From the NCBI RefSeq assembly GCF_000526415.1, contig NZ_JAGA01000003.1, positions 868,001 through 932,000 of the forward strand: a stretch of DNA of 64,000 nucleotides. The letters are read 5' to 3'. Of the stretch, positions 38,852-52,116 are shown one piece after another. This DNA comes from Kallotenue papyrolyticum. GTDB lineage: Bacteria; Chloroflexota; Chloroflexia; Chloroflexales; Kallotenuaceae. The stretch's first letter is position 1. Each line of letters begins with the position of its first letter. A model generated the notes under the pieces. The model did no database searches and was not told where the DNA came from. It was given only the letters and a program-made list of their open reading frames with translations. A program made the position numbers and the translations under genes.

Positions 38852-39610
38852 ATGCTGATCGATCTTCCACCATCATGGCAGGCGGTACTGGCCGAGGCGC
38901 TGGCACAGCCCTGGTTTGCGCGGCTGGCGGCCTTCATCGACGACGAGCGCGCGCGGCACACCGTCTATCCGCCAGAGGAGGATGTGTTCAACGCCCTCAA
39001 GCTGACGCCCTACACGGCGGTACGCGTGGTCGTGCTGGGCCAGGACCCCTACCACGACGACGGGCAGGCGCATGGCCTGGCCTTCTCGGTACGGCCGGGC
39101 GTGCCGGCGCCGCCGTCGCTGCGCAATATCTTCCGCGAGCTCCAGGCCGACGTGGGCTGTCCCCCGCCGCAGCATGGTGATCTGACGCCATGGGCCAGGC
39201 AGGGCGTGCTGCTGCTGAACACCGTGTTGACCGTACGCGCGCACCAGCCGCATTCGCACAAGGGCCATGGCTGGGAGCAGTTCACCGATGCGGTGATCGC
39301 CAGTCTCAACGCGCGCGTCGAACCGGTGATCTTCGTGCTGTGGGGCGGCCATGCGCAGCGCAAACTGCCGCTGATCGACACCCAACGGCACGTTGTGCTC
39401 CGGTCGGCGCATCCTTCGCCACTGGCGGCGCGCAACGGCTTCTTCGGCAGTCGCCCCTTTTCACGCATCAACGCCACGTTGACCGCCTGGGGCCAGCCGC
39501 CGATCGACTGGTGTCTGCCGGCAGCAGCGGACACGCATCCGCGCCAGATCGGGCAGCGCTCCGGTACAATGCAGGCACACACACACGACGATGCTCACGC
39601 ATCAGCATAG
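38852..39610 (+). CDS. ung: Uracil-DNA glycosylase, family 1
   Basis: A 252-residue Ung. GQDPYHDDGQAHGLAFSV contains the catalytic Asp65; LLLNTVLTVR and the HPSPLAARNGFFGSRPFSRIN segment bind DNA and contain the catalytic His. It removes uracil from DNA. About 25 residues at the C-terminus, His/Ala/Asp-rich, exceed the usual length and overlap the probable carB promoter. Presence between carA and carB is unusual. Confidence 0.95.
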   Translation: MLIDLPPSWQAVLAEALAQPWFARLAAFIDDERARHTVYPPEEDVFNALKLTPYTAVRVVVLGQDPYHDDGQAHGLAFSVRPGVPAPPSLRNIFRELQADVGCPPPQHGDLTPWARQGVLLLNTVLTVRAHQPHSHKGHGWEQFTDAVIASLNARVEPVIFVLWGGHAQRKLPLIDTQRHVVLRSAHPSPLAARNGFFGSRPFSRINATLTAWGQPPIDWCLPAAADTHPRQIGQRSGTMQAHTHDDAHASA

Positions 39611-39806
39611 TGACGACCAAACGGCCGTAGCGCGCGCCAATGACCAGGCCGGCCTGCGCGGTGCGACGGGACTGCCGATGCAGCTCCGGCAGCGCTTTGC
39701 GTGAGACCATGCTCGCATCAGCGCACACCGTGCAACGTCGCCCTGCGTCCGCCCGCGGGGCGCTTGCATGTCAGAGACCGGATACGTGATACAGGTGGAT
39801 TGATCT

Positions 39807-43082
<3,276 letters not shown>

Positions 43083-43178
43083 GTCGGAGGACGAGGGCGG
43101 CGCAGGGTGGGAGGGGACCGGCCATACGCGCACCTCTGCGTGCCGCCTCGCCCTGCGCCCGCCGGGGTGGCCCTCTCC

Positions 43179-44789
43179 TCAATACCCAACCGCGCAGCCA
43201 TCAGCGCGGCCATCGCTGCCGGCCACATAGACGCCGTTGTCCAGGCGCCAGATGATCTGGCCGCGGCCGAACACGCCGCGATCCTCACTGATGCGGGCCT
43301 GATGCCCGCGCTGCTGCAACGCTTCGAGCAGCGCGGCGGGCGTGCCCGCTTCGAGCAGCACGTCGCGGCCCGCCGACCAGTACCAGCGCGGCGCGTCCAG
43401 ACTGGCCTGCGGGTTGAGCCCGTAGTCGATCGTGTTGACGATCATCTGCAGATGGCCCTGCGGCTGCATATGACCGCCCATCACGCCGAAGGGCCCGACC
43501 GCCCGGCCATCCTGCGTCAGAAAGCCGGGGATGATCGTGTGGAAGGGGCGCTTGCCCGGCGCGAGCTGATTGGGATGCCCTGGCTGGAGCGAGAAGCCCG
43601 CGCCGCGATTGTGCAGCGCGATACCGAGACCCGGCACGACGATGCCGGAGCCGAAGCCCATGTAGTTGGACTGGATCAGGCTGACCATCATGCCATCGGC
43701 GTCGGCAGTGCAGAGATAGACCGTGCCGCCGTGGATCGGATCGCCGGGAGCCGGATCGAGCGCCTGCGCACCGATCAGCGCGCGCCGTCGCGCCGCGTAC
43801 TCCTTGGCGAGCAGTTGCTCCGTCGGCACAGTGACATGCTCCGGATCGCCGATATAGCGCTGCGCGTCGGCGAAGGCTAGCTTCATAGCCTCAATCTGCA
43901 GGTGATAGCTCTGCGGCGTTTCGCGCTCGAACTGCGCGATGGTGAAGCCCTCGAGAATGTTGAGCGCGATCAGCGCGGCCAGGCCCTGGCCGTTGGGTGG
44001 CAGCTCCCACACCTCGTAGCCACGGTAGCGCACACTGAGCGGCGCGACCCAGGTGCTGTGGTGCTGCGCCAGATCGCGCGCTGTCAGCAGCCCGCCGGTC
44101 CGCTGCGCAAAGCGCACCAGCGCCTGCGCGATCTCGCCGTTATAGAAATCATCGGCATAGGATTCGGCGATCAGCGACAGCGCGCGCGCATGACCGCGGC
44201 TCTGCCACAGCTCACCGGCACGCGGTGGCCGCCCGTTGATCAGAAAGGTATCGGCCCAGCCACTGAACTCGGCGCTCGCGTTGGCCGCGAAGACCTGCGC
44301 CGCGCGCTCCCAGGAGGTTGCCACCACCGGTGCGATCGGCACGCCATGTTCGGCGTAGGTGATCGCCGGCTCGAAGAGCTGCGAGAAGCGCAAGCGTCCG
44401 AAACGTCGATGCAGATCGCGCCAGGCCGCCGGCGCGCCCGGCACGGTCACCGGCAGCCAGCCGCGCGTCGGCATGCTGGTGTGGCCGGCCTGACGCACGC
44501 GCTCCAGGGTCAGCGCCTCGGGCGCGCGTCCGGAGCCGTTCAAGCCATGCAGGTGCGCGCCGTCCCACACCAGGGCGAACAGATCGCCGCCGATGCCGTT
44601 GGAGGTCGGCTCGACCACGGTCAGCGCCACCGCCGCGGCGATGGCGGCGTCCACGGCATTGCCGCCGCGCTGGAGCATCGCCAGACCGGCCTGCGCCGCC
44701 AGCGGCTGACTGGTGGCCACCACGCCGCGCCGCGCCAACACCGGCTGCCGCGATCCGGGATATGGTAACGTTGTCAGATCAAGCTGCAT
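43179..44789 (-). CDS. ggt: Gamma-glutamyltransferase family protein
   Basis: A 536-residue Ntn-hydrolase. The autocleavage Thr is in HGGTVYLCTADADG; ASGRAPE-like NGSGRAPEALT, LPPNGQGLAALIALNILEG and DAPRW are family signatures. The second half has MGFGSGIVVPGLGIALHNRG. No signal peptide is seen, so it may be cytoplasmic; it could cleave glutathione, other gamma-glutamyl compounds or, as with some members, act as a cephalosporin-type acylase. GGAGG precedes the ATG at 44789. Confidence 0.9.
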   Translation of the reverse strand: MQLDLTTLPYPGSRQPVLARRGVVATSQPLAAQAGLAMLQRGGNAVDAAIAAAVALTVVEPTSNGIGGDLFALVWDGAHLHGLNGSGRAPEALTLERVRQAGHTSMPTRGWLPVTVPGAPAAWRDLHRRFGRLRFSQLFEPAITYAEHGVPIAPVVATSWERAAQVFAANASAEFSGWADTFLINGRPPRAGELWQSRGHARALSLIAESYADDFYNGEIAQALVRFAQRTGGLLTARDLAQHHSTWVAPLSVRYRGYEVWELPPNGQGLAALIALNILEGFTIAQFERETPQSYHLQIEAMKLAFADAQRYIGDPEHVTVPTEQLLAKEYAARRRALIGAQALDPAPGDPIHGGTVYLCTADADGMMVSLIQSNYMGFGSGIVVPGLGIALHNRGAGFSLQPGHPNQLAPGKRPFHTIIPGFLTQDGRAVGPFGVMGGHMQPQGHLQMIVNTIDYGLNPQASLDAPRWYWSAGRDVLLEAGTPAALLEALQQRGHQARISEDRGVFGRGQIIWRLDNGVYVAGSDGRADGCAVGY

Positions 44790-44916
44790 GCCGCTATCCT
44801 CCACACTGCTCTCTAGCCGCATTGTAGCATGCTGCCCGGCGCAGACGCGTGCGGGGCGGAAGCAGGCCGCGCTTCCACCCCGCAGGTTCGCGTGCTGCGC
44901 CGCTTCGTCTGGAGGA

Positions 44917-45720
44917 TCAGGGGCGGTGCTGCTCGCGGGTGCGGCTGCGCACCAGCGCCAGATAGCCGATCACGCCGATCACCGCGAACGAGAACCACTG
45001 GATCGCATAGCTCAGATGCGGCCCTTCGTCCGTGATATCGATCGCGGGATGCGGCTGCGGCAACTGCTGCGTGTTGCCCGGCAACTGCTCGATGTAGAAG
45101 GGCAGCAGCGGGTAGGGCGTCTGCGCCGCGATGCGCTCAACATCGGGCCGGTACCAGGCGTCCAGCCGTCCGCCGGGTGGCACATGGTCGGGCGGGCCCC
45201 ACGAACTGCGATGCTTGGGCGCGCGCAGCAGCCCTTCGATCTGCACCGGGCCGCTCACGGCAAACTGCCGGCGCGCCTGCGGCTCGGACTGTGCCAACGG
45301 CACCCAGCCGCGATTGACCAGCACCGCCTGATCGCTGCCTGCGATGCGCAACGGCGTGAAGAGATCGGCGCCGGGCTGCTCGTACAGCGAACTCGGCCGC
45401 ACGATCACCTCGTGCTGCACGTCGAAGGTGCCGCGCACCACCACGCGCCGGTACTCGTTGGCCGCCACATCGATCGGCTGGCCGACCAGCTCGATCGGCG
45501 GCGCGCTCATACGCGCGGCCAGCAGCGCATTGTGCGCGCGGCGCTGGTCCAGGCGATCCAGCTGCCAGAAACCCAGGCGCACGCACAGCAGCGCCAGGAC
45601 GATCACGCCGAGCGTGGTCCAGCGCCAGCGGCGACTGACCAACAGGCGCGGTAGCTCGCGCCAGCCCGGCGCGCTGCGCTGCTGTGCAGCGCTCGTATCG
45701 TAAGATGGGAGTGAGGCCAT
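44917..45720 (-). CDS. SURF1 family cytochrome oxidase assembly protein
   Basis: A 267-residue SURF1-like protein with one N-terminal membrane helix (TTLGVIVLALLCVRLGFWQLDRLDQRRAHNALL, read in parts) and one near the C-terminus (YAIQWFSFAVIGVIGYLALV). NEYRRVVVRGTFDV and VLVNRGWVPL are conserved. It helps insert heme a into cytochrome c oxidase. No oxidase subunits are in the window. Confidence 0.92.
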   Translation of the reverse strand: MASLPSYDTSAAQQRSAPGWRELPRLLVSRRWRWTTLGVIVLALLCVRLGFWQLDRLDQRRAHNALLAARMSAPPIELVGQPIDVAANEYRRVVVRGTFDVQHEVIVRPSSLYEQPGADLFTPLRIAGSDQAVLVNRGWVPLAQSEPQARRQFAVSGPVQIEGLLRAPKHRSSWGPPDHVPPGGRLDAWYRPDVERIAAQTPYPLLPFYIEQLPGNTQQLPQPHPAIDITDEGPHLSYAIQWFSFAVIGVIGYLALVRSRTREQHRP

Positions 45721-45816
45721 ACCAGGAACCTTTCTCGCAGCGTCGGCACGCCGTTAGGTGTATTGTAACGCAGCGTGCGGCGCGCAACGCGCCGGGTTCC
45801 ATCGCGGGCGCCAGCC

Positions 45817-46347
45817 TCAGCGCAGCCAGCGCGCGCTGATCACTCCCGTGTTCAGGCCGATCGTGCTGAGACCGCCGAAAAAGCGCGCATGCTCGATCTT
45901 CATGCACGCATCCATGACCACTTTCAAGCCGGCCTCGCGCGCGCGCTGCGCAGCGGCCTCATTGATCACACCCAGTTGCATCCAGACCACCTTGGCGCCG
46001 ATGGCGATGGCATCCTCGACAATCGGCGGCACGGCCTGCGGATCGCGAAAAATATCGACTACGTCCACCGGCTCCGGGATCTCGCGCAGCGAGGCATACG
46101 AGCGCCGACCCAGGATCTCGCGCTCGCGCGGATTGACCGGAATGATGTTGTAGCCCTCGGCCAGCAGATAGATCGCTACGAAGTGGCTGGGCCGGAACGG
46201 ATTGGCCGACAGGCCAACCATCGCCACCGTACGCGCCTCACGCAGGATCGCCAGCCGCTCGGCGGCGGTGGTAGCAAACGGGCTGCGATGCACCGGCGAA
46301 TGCGAATTCACTGCGCCGCTTGGCGGCAGAACGGGGCTGTGACTCAT
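45817..46347 (-). CDS. CoA-binding protein (YccU-type)
   Basis: A 176-residue Rossmann-fold CoA-binding domain protein. VAMVGLSANPFRPSHFVAIYL, IIPVNPRE, DVVDIFRDPQAVPPIVEDAI and VWMQLGVINEAAAQRAREAGL are characteristic. Function is not defined for this family; it may bind CoA or a nucleotide. AGGAGGAAGCC precedes the ATG. Twenty bases after metY, so it is probably the last gene of the SAM-riboswitch operon. Confidence 0.88.
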   Translation of the reverse strand: MSHSPVLPPSGAVNSHSPVHRSPFATTAAERLAILREARTVAMVGLSANPFRPSHFVAIYLLAEGYNIIPVNPREREILGRRSYASLREIPEPVDVVDIFRDPQAVPPIVEDAIAIGAKVVWMQLGVINEAAAQRAREAGLKVVMDACMKIEHARFFGGLSTIGLNTGVISARWLR

Positions 46348-46367
46348 GGCTTCCTCCTCGGCGCGGC

Positions 46368-47798
<1,431 letters not shown>

Positions 47799-48617
47799 TT
47801 AACGTCTAGTATACGCGTCTTGCCAACGCAGCAGGCGCTGCTCCAGGCGCTGCAGCAGCCAGTCGCTGGCCTTGCCCAGCAGCGCCAGCAGCCCGATGCT
47901 CAGCACGATGATATCGGCGCGACCGGTGTTCTGACTATCGATCAGCAGGAAGCCCAGGCCGCGCGATGCGGCGATCAGCTCGGCGGCCACCAGAAACAGC
48001 CAGGCCTGCGCCAGGCCGATACGCAGCCCGGTCAGCAGCGCCGGGAGCGCGGCGGGCAGCAGCACCTCGCGCGCCAGCTCCCAGCCCTGCATCCCGTAGG
48101 CCACGCCCACCTCCACCAGCTTGCGGTCCAGATGGCGGATGCCGGCGACCAGATTGGTATAGACCGGAAAAAACGCGCCGATGGCGATCAGCGTGACCTT
48201 GGACGCCTCGTCGATGCCTAGCCACAGGATCAGCAGCGGCACCCAGGCCAGCGAAGGGATCGTACGCAGCGCCTGGAGCGTCGGCGCGACCAATTCCTCA
48301 ATCGCGCGCGAGAGGCCCACCGCCAGCCCCAGACCGATCGCCAGCAGGCTGCCCCAGGCGAAGCCCTGCGCCACGCGCGCGGCGCTGATGGCAACATGCG
48401 CCACCAACTGCCCGTTGGCGATCAGCTCGTGCGCGGCGCGCAGCACCGCCAACGGCGCGGGCAGCTGGCTGCGCTCGAAGAGACCCAGCGCCGTGCTCGC
48501 CTGCCAGGCCAGCAACAACAGCAGCGGCAGGATCAGGCGTCGCAGCAGGCCATCCGGCAGCCGCAGACGCATGCTGCGCGTCACACGTTGTCCACTCCAG
48601 GCCAGATCCACCTTCAT
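47799..48617 (-). CDS. ssuC: Sulfonate-type ABC transporter permease
   Basis: A 272-residue SsuC/TauC/NrtB-type permease with about six helices and the EAA loop GVAYGMQGWELAREVLLPAALPALLTGLRIGLAQAW. It forms the membrane channel with the ATPase and binding protein encoded just upstream. Gene symbol is by family and context; taurine, nitrate or other anions are possible substrates. Confidence 0.88.
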   Translation of the reverse strand: MKVDLAWSGQRVTRSMRLRLPDGLLRRLILPLLLLLAWQASTALGLFERSQLPAPLAVLRAAHELIANGQLVAHVAISAARVAQGFAWGSLLAIGLGLAVGLSRAIEELVAPTLQALRTIPSLAWVPLLILWLGIDEASKVTLIAIGAFFPVYTNLVAGIRHLDRKLVEVGVAYGMQGWELAREVLLPAALPALLTGLRIGLAQAWLFLVAAELIAASRGLGFLLIDSQNTGRADIIVLSIGLLALLGKASDWLLQRLEQRLLRWQDAYTRR

Positions 48618-48626
48618 GCCGACCTC

Positions 48627-49631
48627 CTACTTCTGCGCCACAGCTTCGATAAACTGCGGCGCGAACAACTGCTGCAGCGCCGCCTCCACATCGGTGCCGG
48701 GCGGCACCTGCTGCTCAGCCTCGAAGATCGGGATGATCTCGCGCAGCACCGCCGCCTGGCGCTCACCGGGGATGGGGCTTTCGCTCAGCACTGTGCGCTC
48801 GATCAGCTCGCGGCGCGCCACGTCCGGCGAGAGCTTGGCCTCGTCGGCCAGGATCTGCACCGCCTCGTCGGGATGCGCCAGGATCCACTGCCGTGCGCGC
48901 TCATAGGCCGCCAGCACGCGCTGCACATAGCTCGGGTAGCGCTCCAGAAACTCGCTGCGCGCATTGAGAAAGCCATAGCTGTTGAAATCGATGTTGCGGT
49001 AGATCAGGCGCGAGCCCTGCTCCAGCTCGGTCTGCGCCATGTGCGGATCGAGGCCGGCCCAGGCATCCACCTGCCCACGCTCCAGCGCTACGCGGCCATC
49101 GTTGTGCTGCAGGTTGACGATCTCCACATCGCTGCCGCTCAGCCCTGCCGTGCGCAGCGCGCGCAACAGAAAGAAGTAGGGGTCGGTCCCCTTGGTCGCG
49201 GCGATCTTCTTGCCCTTGAGCTCGGCCACGCTGGTGATCGGCGAGTCCTTGCGCACCACCAGCGCGGTCCACTCCGGCTTGGAGTAGATGTACACCGTCT
49301 GGATCGGCGAGCCGTTGGCTTTGGCGAGCAGCGCCGCCGCGCCCGCCGTCGAGCCGAAATCGATCGCGTTGGAGCGCAGATATTCGTTGGCCTTGTTGCT
49401 GCCCGCGCTCAACACCCACTTCACGCCGATGCCCTCGGCCTGCAGCTCCTGCTCCAGCCAGCCGAAGCGCTTGAGCACGAGGCTGCTGGGGTTGTAGTAG
49501 GCGTAGTCCAAGCGAATCTCGCTTGGCCGCGCCGCGGCACGATCACCGGCGGGCGTGGCCGTTGGCGCGCCGCAGCCGACCAGCACCGCCAGCACCGCAA
49601 CCAGTGACAGGATCCCCCAACGCTTGACCAT
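48627..49631 (-). CDS. ssuA: ABC transporter substrate-binding lipoprotein (SsuA-type)
   Basis: A 334-residue NMT1/SsuA-like binding protein. The signal peptide ends in a lipobox (LAVLVGCG), so it is membrane-anchored. Two lobes follow, with WVLSAGSNKANEYLRSNAIDFGSTAG and AATKGTDPYFFLLRALRTAGL as in aliphatic sulfonate binders. Start at 49631 has GAGGAGC upstream. Probably delivers organosulfur compounds to SsuBC. Confidence 0.88.
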   Translation of the reverse strand: MVKRWGILSLVAVLAVLVGCGAPTATPAGDRAAARPSEIRLDYAYYNPSSLVLKRFGWLEQELQAEGIGVKWVLSAGSNKANEYLRSNAIDFGSTAGAAALLAKANGSPIQTVYIYSKPEWTALVVRKDSPITSVAELKGKKIAATKGTDPYFFLLRALRTAGLSGSDVEIVNLQHNDGRVALERGQVDAWAGLDPHMAQTELEQGSRLIYRNIDFNSYGFLNARSEFLERYPSYVQRVLAAYERARQWILAHPDEAVQILADEAKLSPDVARRELIERTVLSESPIPGERQAAVLREIIPIFEAEQQVPPGTDVEAALQQLFAPQFIEAVAQK

Positions 49632-49696
49632 GGTTCTGCTCCTCATCTGGTGTGGAGCGCGCCGCGCGTGGCGCCCGCGCTCGCATGGCAACTCCG

Positions 49697-50467
49697 TCAG
49701 ATCACGTACTCGCTCGCCGCCCCCAGGGCTGCGTGCGAGAAACCGAAATGGGTCAGAATCGTGGCGCGCAACGGTTGCAGCGCGGCATCACCACGATCGC
49801 GCGGCCGCCGCAACGGCACCGTCAGCGTCTCCACCACTGCGGCCGGGCGCTGACTCAGGATCACAATGCGATCGGCCAGAAACAGCGCCTCATCGATGTC
49901 GTGCGTCACCAGTACCACCGTGGGCTGAAAGGCATGCCAGGCGCTCAACAACAGATCCTGCATCTGCATGCGCGTAAACGCGTCCAGCGCGGCAAAGGGC
50001 TCGTCCAGCAACAGCACGGCGGGCCGTCCGATCAAGGCCCGCGCCAGCGCCGCGCGTTGGGCCATGCCGCCGGAGAGCTGGTGGGGATAGGCATCCGCAA
50101 AGCCACGCAGCCCCACCAGTCCCAGCAGCTCATCCGGCGCGGCGGCGCCACGCCCGTGGCGCGCACCCACCGCAATGTTGCGCGCAATCGTCTTCCAAGG
50201 GAAGAGCCGCGGCTCCTGAAAGACGATCGCGCAGCGCGGATCAACCCCGGTCACGGGTTGATCGCCCAGGCGCACCGTGCCGGAGGTCGGCCGCTCCAGT
50301 CCGGCGATCAGTCGCAGCAACGTTGATTTGCCACAGCCGCTCGGTCCCAGCAGCGCGACGATCTCGCCGTGCCCAATGCGCAGATTAACGCCCTGCAGTA
50401 CGCTGAGCACGCCCTGCGCGGTGTCAAACGTTTTGTGGACATCTGCGAGGCTCACCAGGTCGGCCAT
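49697..50467 (-). CDS. ssuB: Sulfonate-type ABC transporter ATPase
   Basis: A 256-residue ATPase. Walker A LLGPSGCGKSTLL, Q-loop FQEPRLFPW, signature LSGGMAQRAALARAL, Walker B VLLLDEPFAALD and H-loop VTHDIDEA are complete. AAAGGAGCGAGCG precedes the ATG at 50467. It is the first gene behind the SAM-I riboswitch. Confidence 0.93.
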   Translation of the reverse strand: MADLVSLADVHKTFDTAQGVLSVLQGVNLRIGHGEIVALLGPSGCGKSTLLRLIAGLERPTSGTVRLGDQPVTGVDPRCAIVFQEPRLFPWKTIARNIAVGARHGRGAAAPDELLGLVGLRGFADAYPHQLSGGMAQRAALARALIGRPAVLLLDEPFAALDAFTRMQMQDLLLSAWHAFQPTVVLVTHDIDEALFLADRIVILSQRPAAVVETLTVPLRRPRDRGDAALQPLRATILTHFGFSHAALGAASEYVI

Positions 50468-50516
50468 CGCTCGCTCCTTTCCGCCTACCTGCTGCGGACG
50501 GCAACCGCTCGCAGGT

Positions 50517-50548
50517 ACAACAAATCCCTCATCGCTGGAGATGAGGGA
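50517..50548 (-). terminator. Riboswitch expression-platform terminator
   Basis: TCCCTCATC and GATGAGGGA pair around a 6-nt loop; read leftward it is followed by TTTGTTGT. CTCATC in the 5' arm can pair with GATGAG at 50593-50598 (P1 of the aptamer), providing the antiterminator. Confidence 0.85.
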
Positions 50549-50592
50549 CGCGCGGCAGACCCGGACAGCCCTGTCGCGGGCAGCCACAGCGA

Positions 50593-50695
50593 CTCATCTT
50601 CCAGGTTGCCTGCCGGACTTAGCACCGTCCCAATCAACTTCGATCGGGGGTTGCTGGGGCTTCAACGGGCCGGTCCCTCCACCCCTCTGGATAAG
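50593..50695 (-). promoter_or_regulatory. SAM-I (S-box) riboswitch
   Basis: Read leftward, the sequence contains CTTATCCAGAGGGGTGG, then AGGGACCGGCCCGTTGAAGC, CCCAGCAACC, GGTGCTAAGTCCGGCAGG and GGAAGATGAG, in the order of the S-box consensus (P1, kink-turn, CAGCAACC, GCUAA-UCC core, P1 3' strand). With SAM bound, P1 forms and the downstream terminator can fold, switching off ssuB-ssuA-ssuC-metY. Confidence 0.93.
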
Positions 50696-50728
50696 CGCGT
50701 GGCGCAGATGAAGTTGTGAGCCTGAATA

Positions 50729-51994
50729 TTACGTTGGTTTATCAATTTTGTCAACAACCGTCTCCGCGGGCGGTGCATCCGGCAGCGGACCGCTGTAGCG
50801 CGCGCGAGGGCGGATCAGGGCGGCCTGCGTCGCCTGCTCCAGGGCGTGCGCCAGCCAGCCCGCCGCGCGGCCCAGGGCGAAGAGCGCCAACGGCGCGCCC
50901 GGTGGCAGCGCCAGCGTCTCGGCCAAGGTTACCAGCGCCAGGTCGATGGTCGGCTGCTCGCCGGTGATCTCGGCGACTGCCGCCACCAGCGCCGCACTCA
51001 GCGCCCAGGCCGGCGACTCCGCGAGGTGCTGCTGGATGAGCTGCAGCAGCGTCGCCGCGCGCGGATCGCCCTGCGGGTAGAGCACATGCCCAAAGCCGGG
51101 CACTGCCTCGCCGCGCCGCAGGCGCGCCGCCACCACCGCCGGCGCCTGCGCCGGCGCGCCGATCTCGCGCAGCAGCGCCGCCACGCGCTCGGTATGCCCG
51201 CCGTGGCGCACCCCCTGCAAGGCTGCCAGCCCAGCCTGCAGCGCGCCGTAGAGCGACGCGCCCGCCGATGCGACACAGCGCGCCGTAAAGGACGAGACGT
51301 TGAGCTCGTGATCAGCGCACAGGATCAGTGCTGCCGTCAACAGGCGCTCGGCTGCCGGCACCGTCGGCGCCCAACGCTGTGCCAGCGCCTGCGCCGGCGT
51401 GAGCGGCGCTTCGAGCTCGTCGAGCGCCGCCGCCAACAGGAGCCCCATAATGCGCGTCGCCGTCTGTAACTGCGCCACGGGCCGCGCATCCCAGGCCGGC
51501 AGATCGTCGGGCGCGGCCAGCGCCAGAGCCACCGCCATGCGCTCGGCGGGCTGCAGATCGCGCACCTGCTCCCAGACGGCGCGACAACGCGGGGGTAAGC
51601 GGTACGGCCCGCGCAAGGCTGCGCGCAGCGCATGGGCCATATCGCCGGTCCACAGCAGCGCCACCACCTCTTCAAACGAGTGCTGCACCGCCAGCAGAGT
51701 GGCATCCTGACCGCGGTAGTAGAGCCGACCATCGGCGATCAGCGTCAGCGCCGACTCCAGCACAGGCGCGCCCCAGCGCAGCGCCGTGGCTGCGGCGCGC
51801 TCTGGATCGCGCCGCGCGGCCTTGCGCTCGCGCAGCCGTCGCACATCCTCGGCGGAGTAGCGCCGCGCCCGCGACGGCCCTGCGCCGGGTAGTGAACGAA
51901 TCAGACCGCGACTGACGTAGGCGTACAGCGTCGGCAGGCTGACGCCCAGTTCGCGCGCCGCCTCCGCCGCGGAAAGATAGCTCGAACGTGTCAT
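50729..51994 (-). CDS. Citrate synthase-like protein with N-terminal HTH domain
   Basis: A 421-residue protein. Residues about 5-60 are a MerR/excisionase-type winged helix (SAAEAARELGVSLPTLYAYVSRGLI, then RRYSAEDVRRLRERKAA). The rest is a citrate synthase domain that keeps the key sites: VRHGGH (His), GFGHVLYPQGDPRA (His, Arg) and PTIDLALV (Asp). So it may be active, DNA-binding, or both. It is divergent from a normal citrate synthase gene across 122 bp containing a palindrome. AGGAGC precedes the ATG at 51994. Confidence 0.85.
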   Translation of the reverse strand: MTRSSYLSAAEAARELGVSLPTLYAYVSRGLIRSLPGAGPSRARRYSAEDVRRLRERKAARRDPERAAATALRWGAPVLESALTLIADGRLYYRGQDATLLAVQHSFEEVVALLWTGDMAHALRAALRGPYRLPPRCRAVWEQVRDLQPAERMAVALALAAPDDLPAWDARPVAQLQTATRIMGLLLAAALDELEAPLTPAQALAQRWAPTVPAAERLLTAALILCADHELNVSSFTARCVASAGASLYGALQAGLAALQGVRHGGHTERVAALLREIGAPAQAPAVVAARLRRGEAVPGFGHVLYPQGDPRAATLLQLIQQHLAESPAWALSAALVAAVAEITGEQPTIDLALVTLAETLALPPGAPLALFALGRAAGWLAHALEQATQAALIRPRARYSGPLPDAPPAETVVDKIDKPT

Positions 51995-52031
51995 ACGCTG
52001 CGCTCCTGGTGCACGTCGATGGTACCACACA

Positions 52032-52047
52032 TTGATTTTTTAATCAA
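52032..52047. promoter_or_regulatory. Palindrome TTGATTTTTTAATCAA between the divergent citrate synthases
   Basis: A perfect 16-bp inverted repeat in the shared promoter region. It resembles an FNR box, but the centre is 6 nt rather than 4 nt, so it is more likely an operator of the HTH-citrate synthase protein. Two TTGACA-like boxes follow at 52050-52064. Confidence 0.5.
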
Positions 52048-52116
52048 CATTGACAAGATTGACAGAGCGCAGTAGAGTAACCCTAGGCAGAGCCTCCCAC
52101 ACTACTGGAGCACAGC

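Noticed and set aside
39611-39806. Possible arginine leader peptide before carB (Arg-rich ORF from 39639)
   Set aside because: Its Arg codons are scattered, as expected in any G+C-rich frame, and there is no terminator with a T-tract or competing hairpins.
52032-52047. FNR box between the citrate synthase genes
   Set aside because: TTGAT and ATCAA are separated by six bases rather than four, so it does not fit FNR; a dyad for the HTH fusion protein is more likely.
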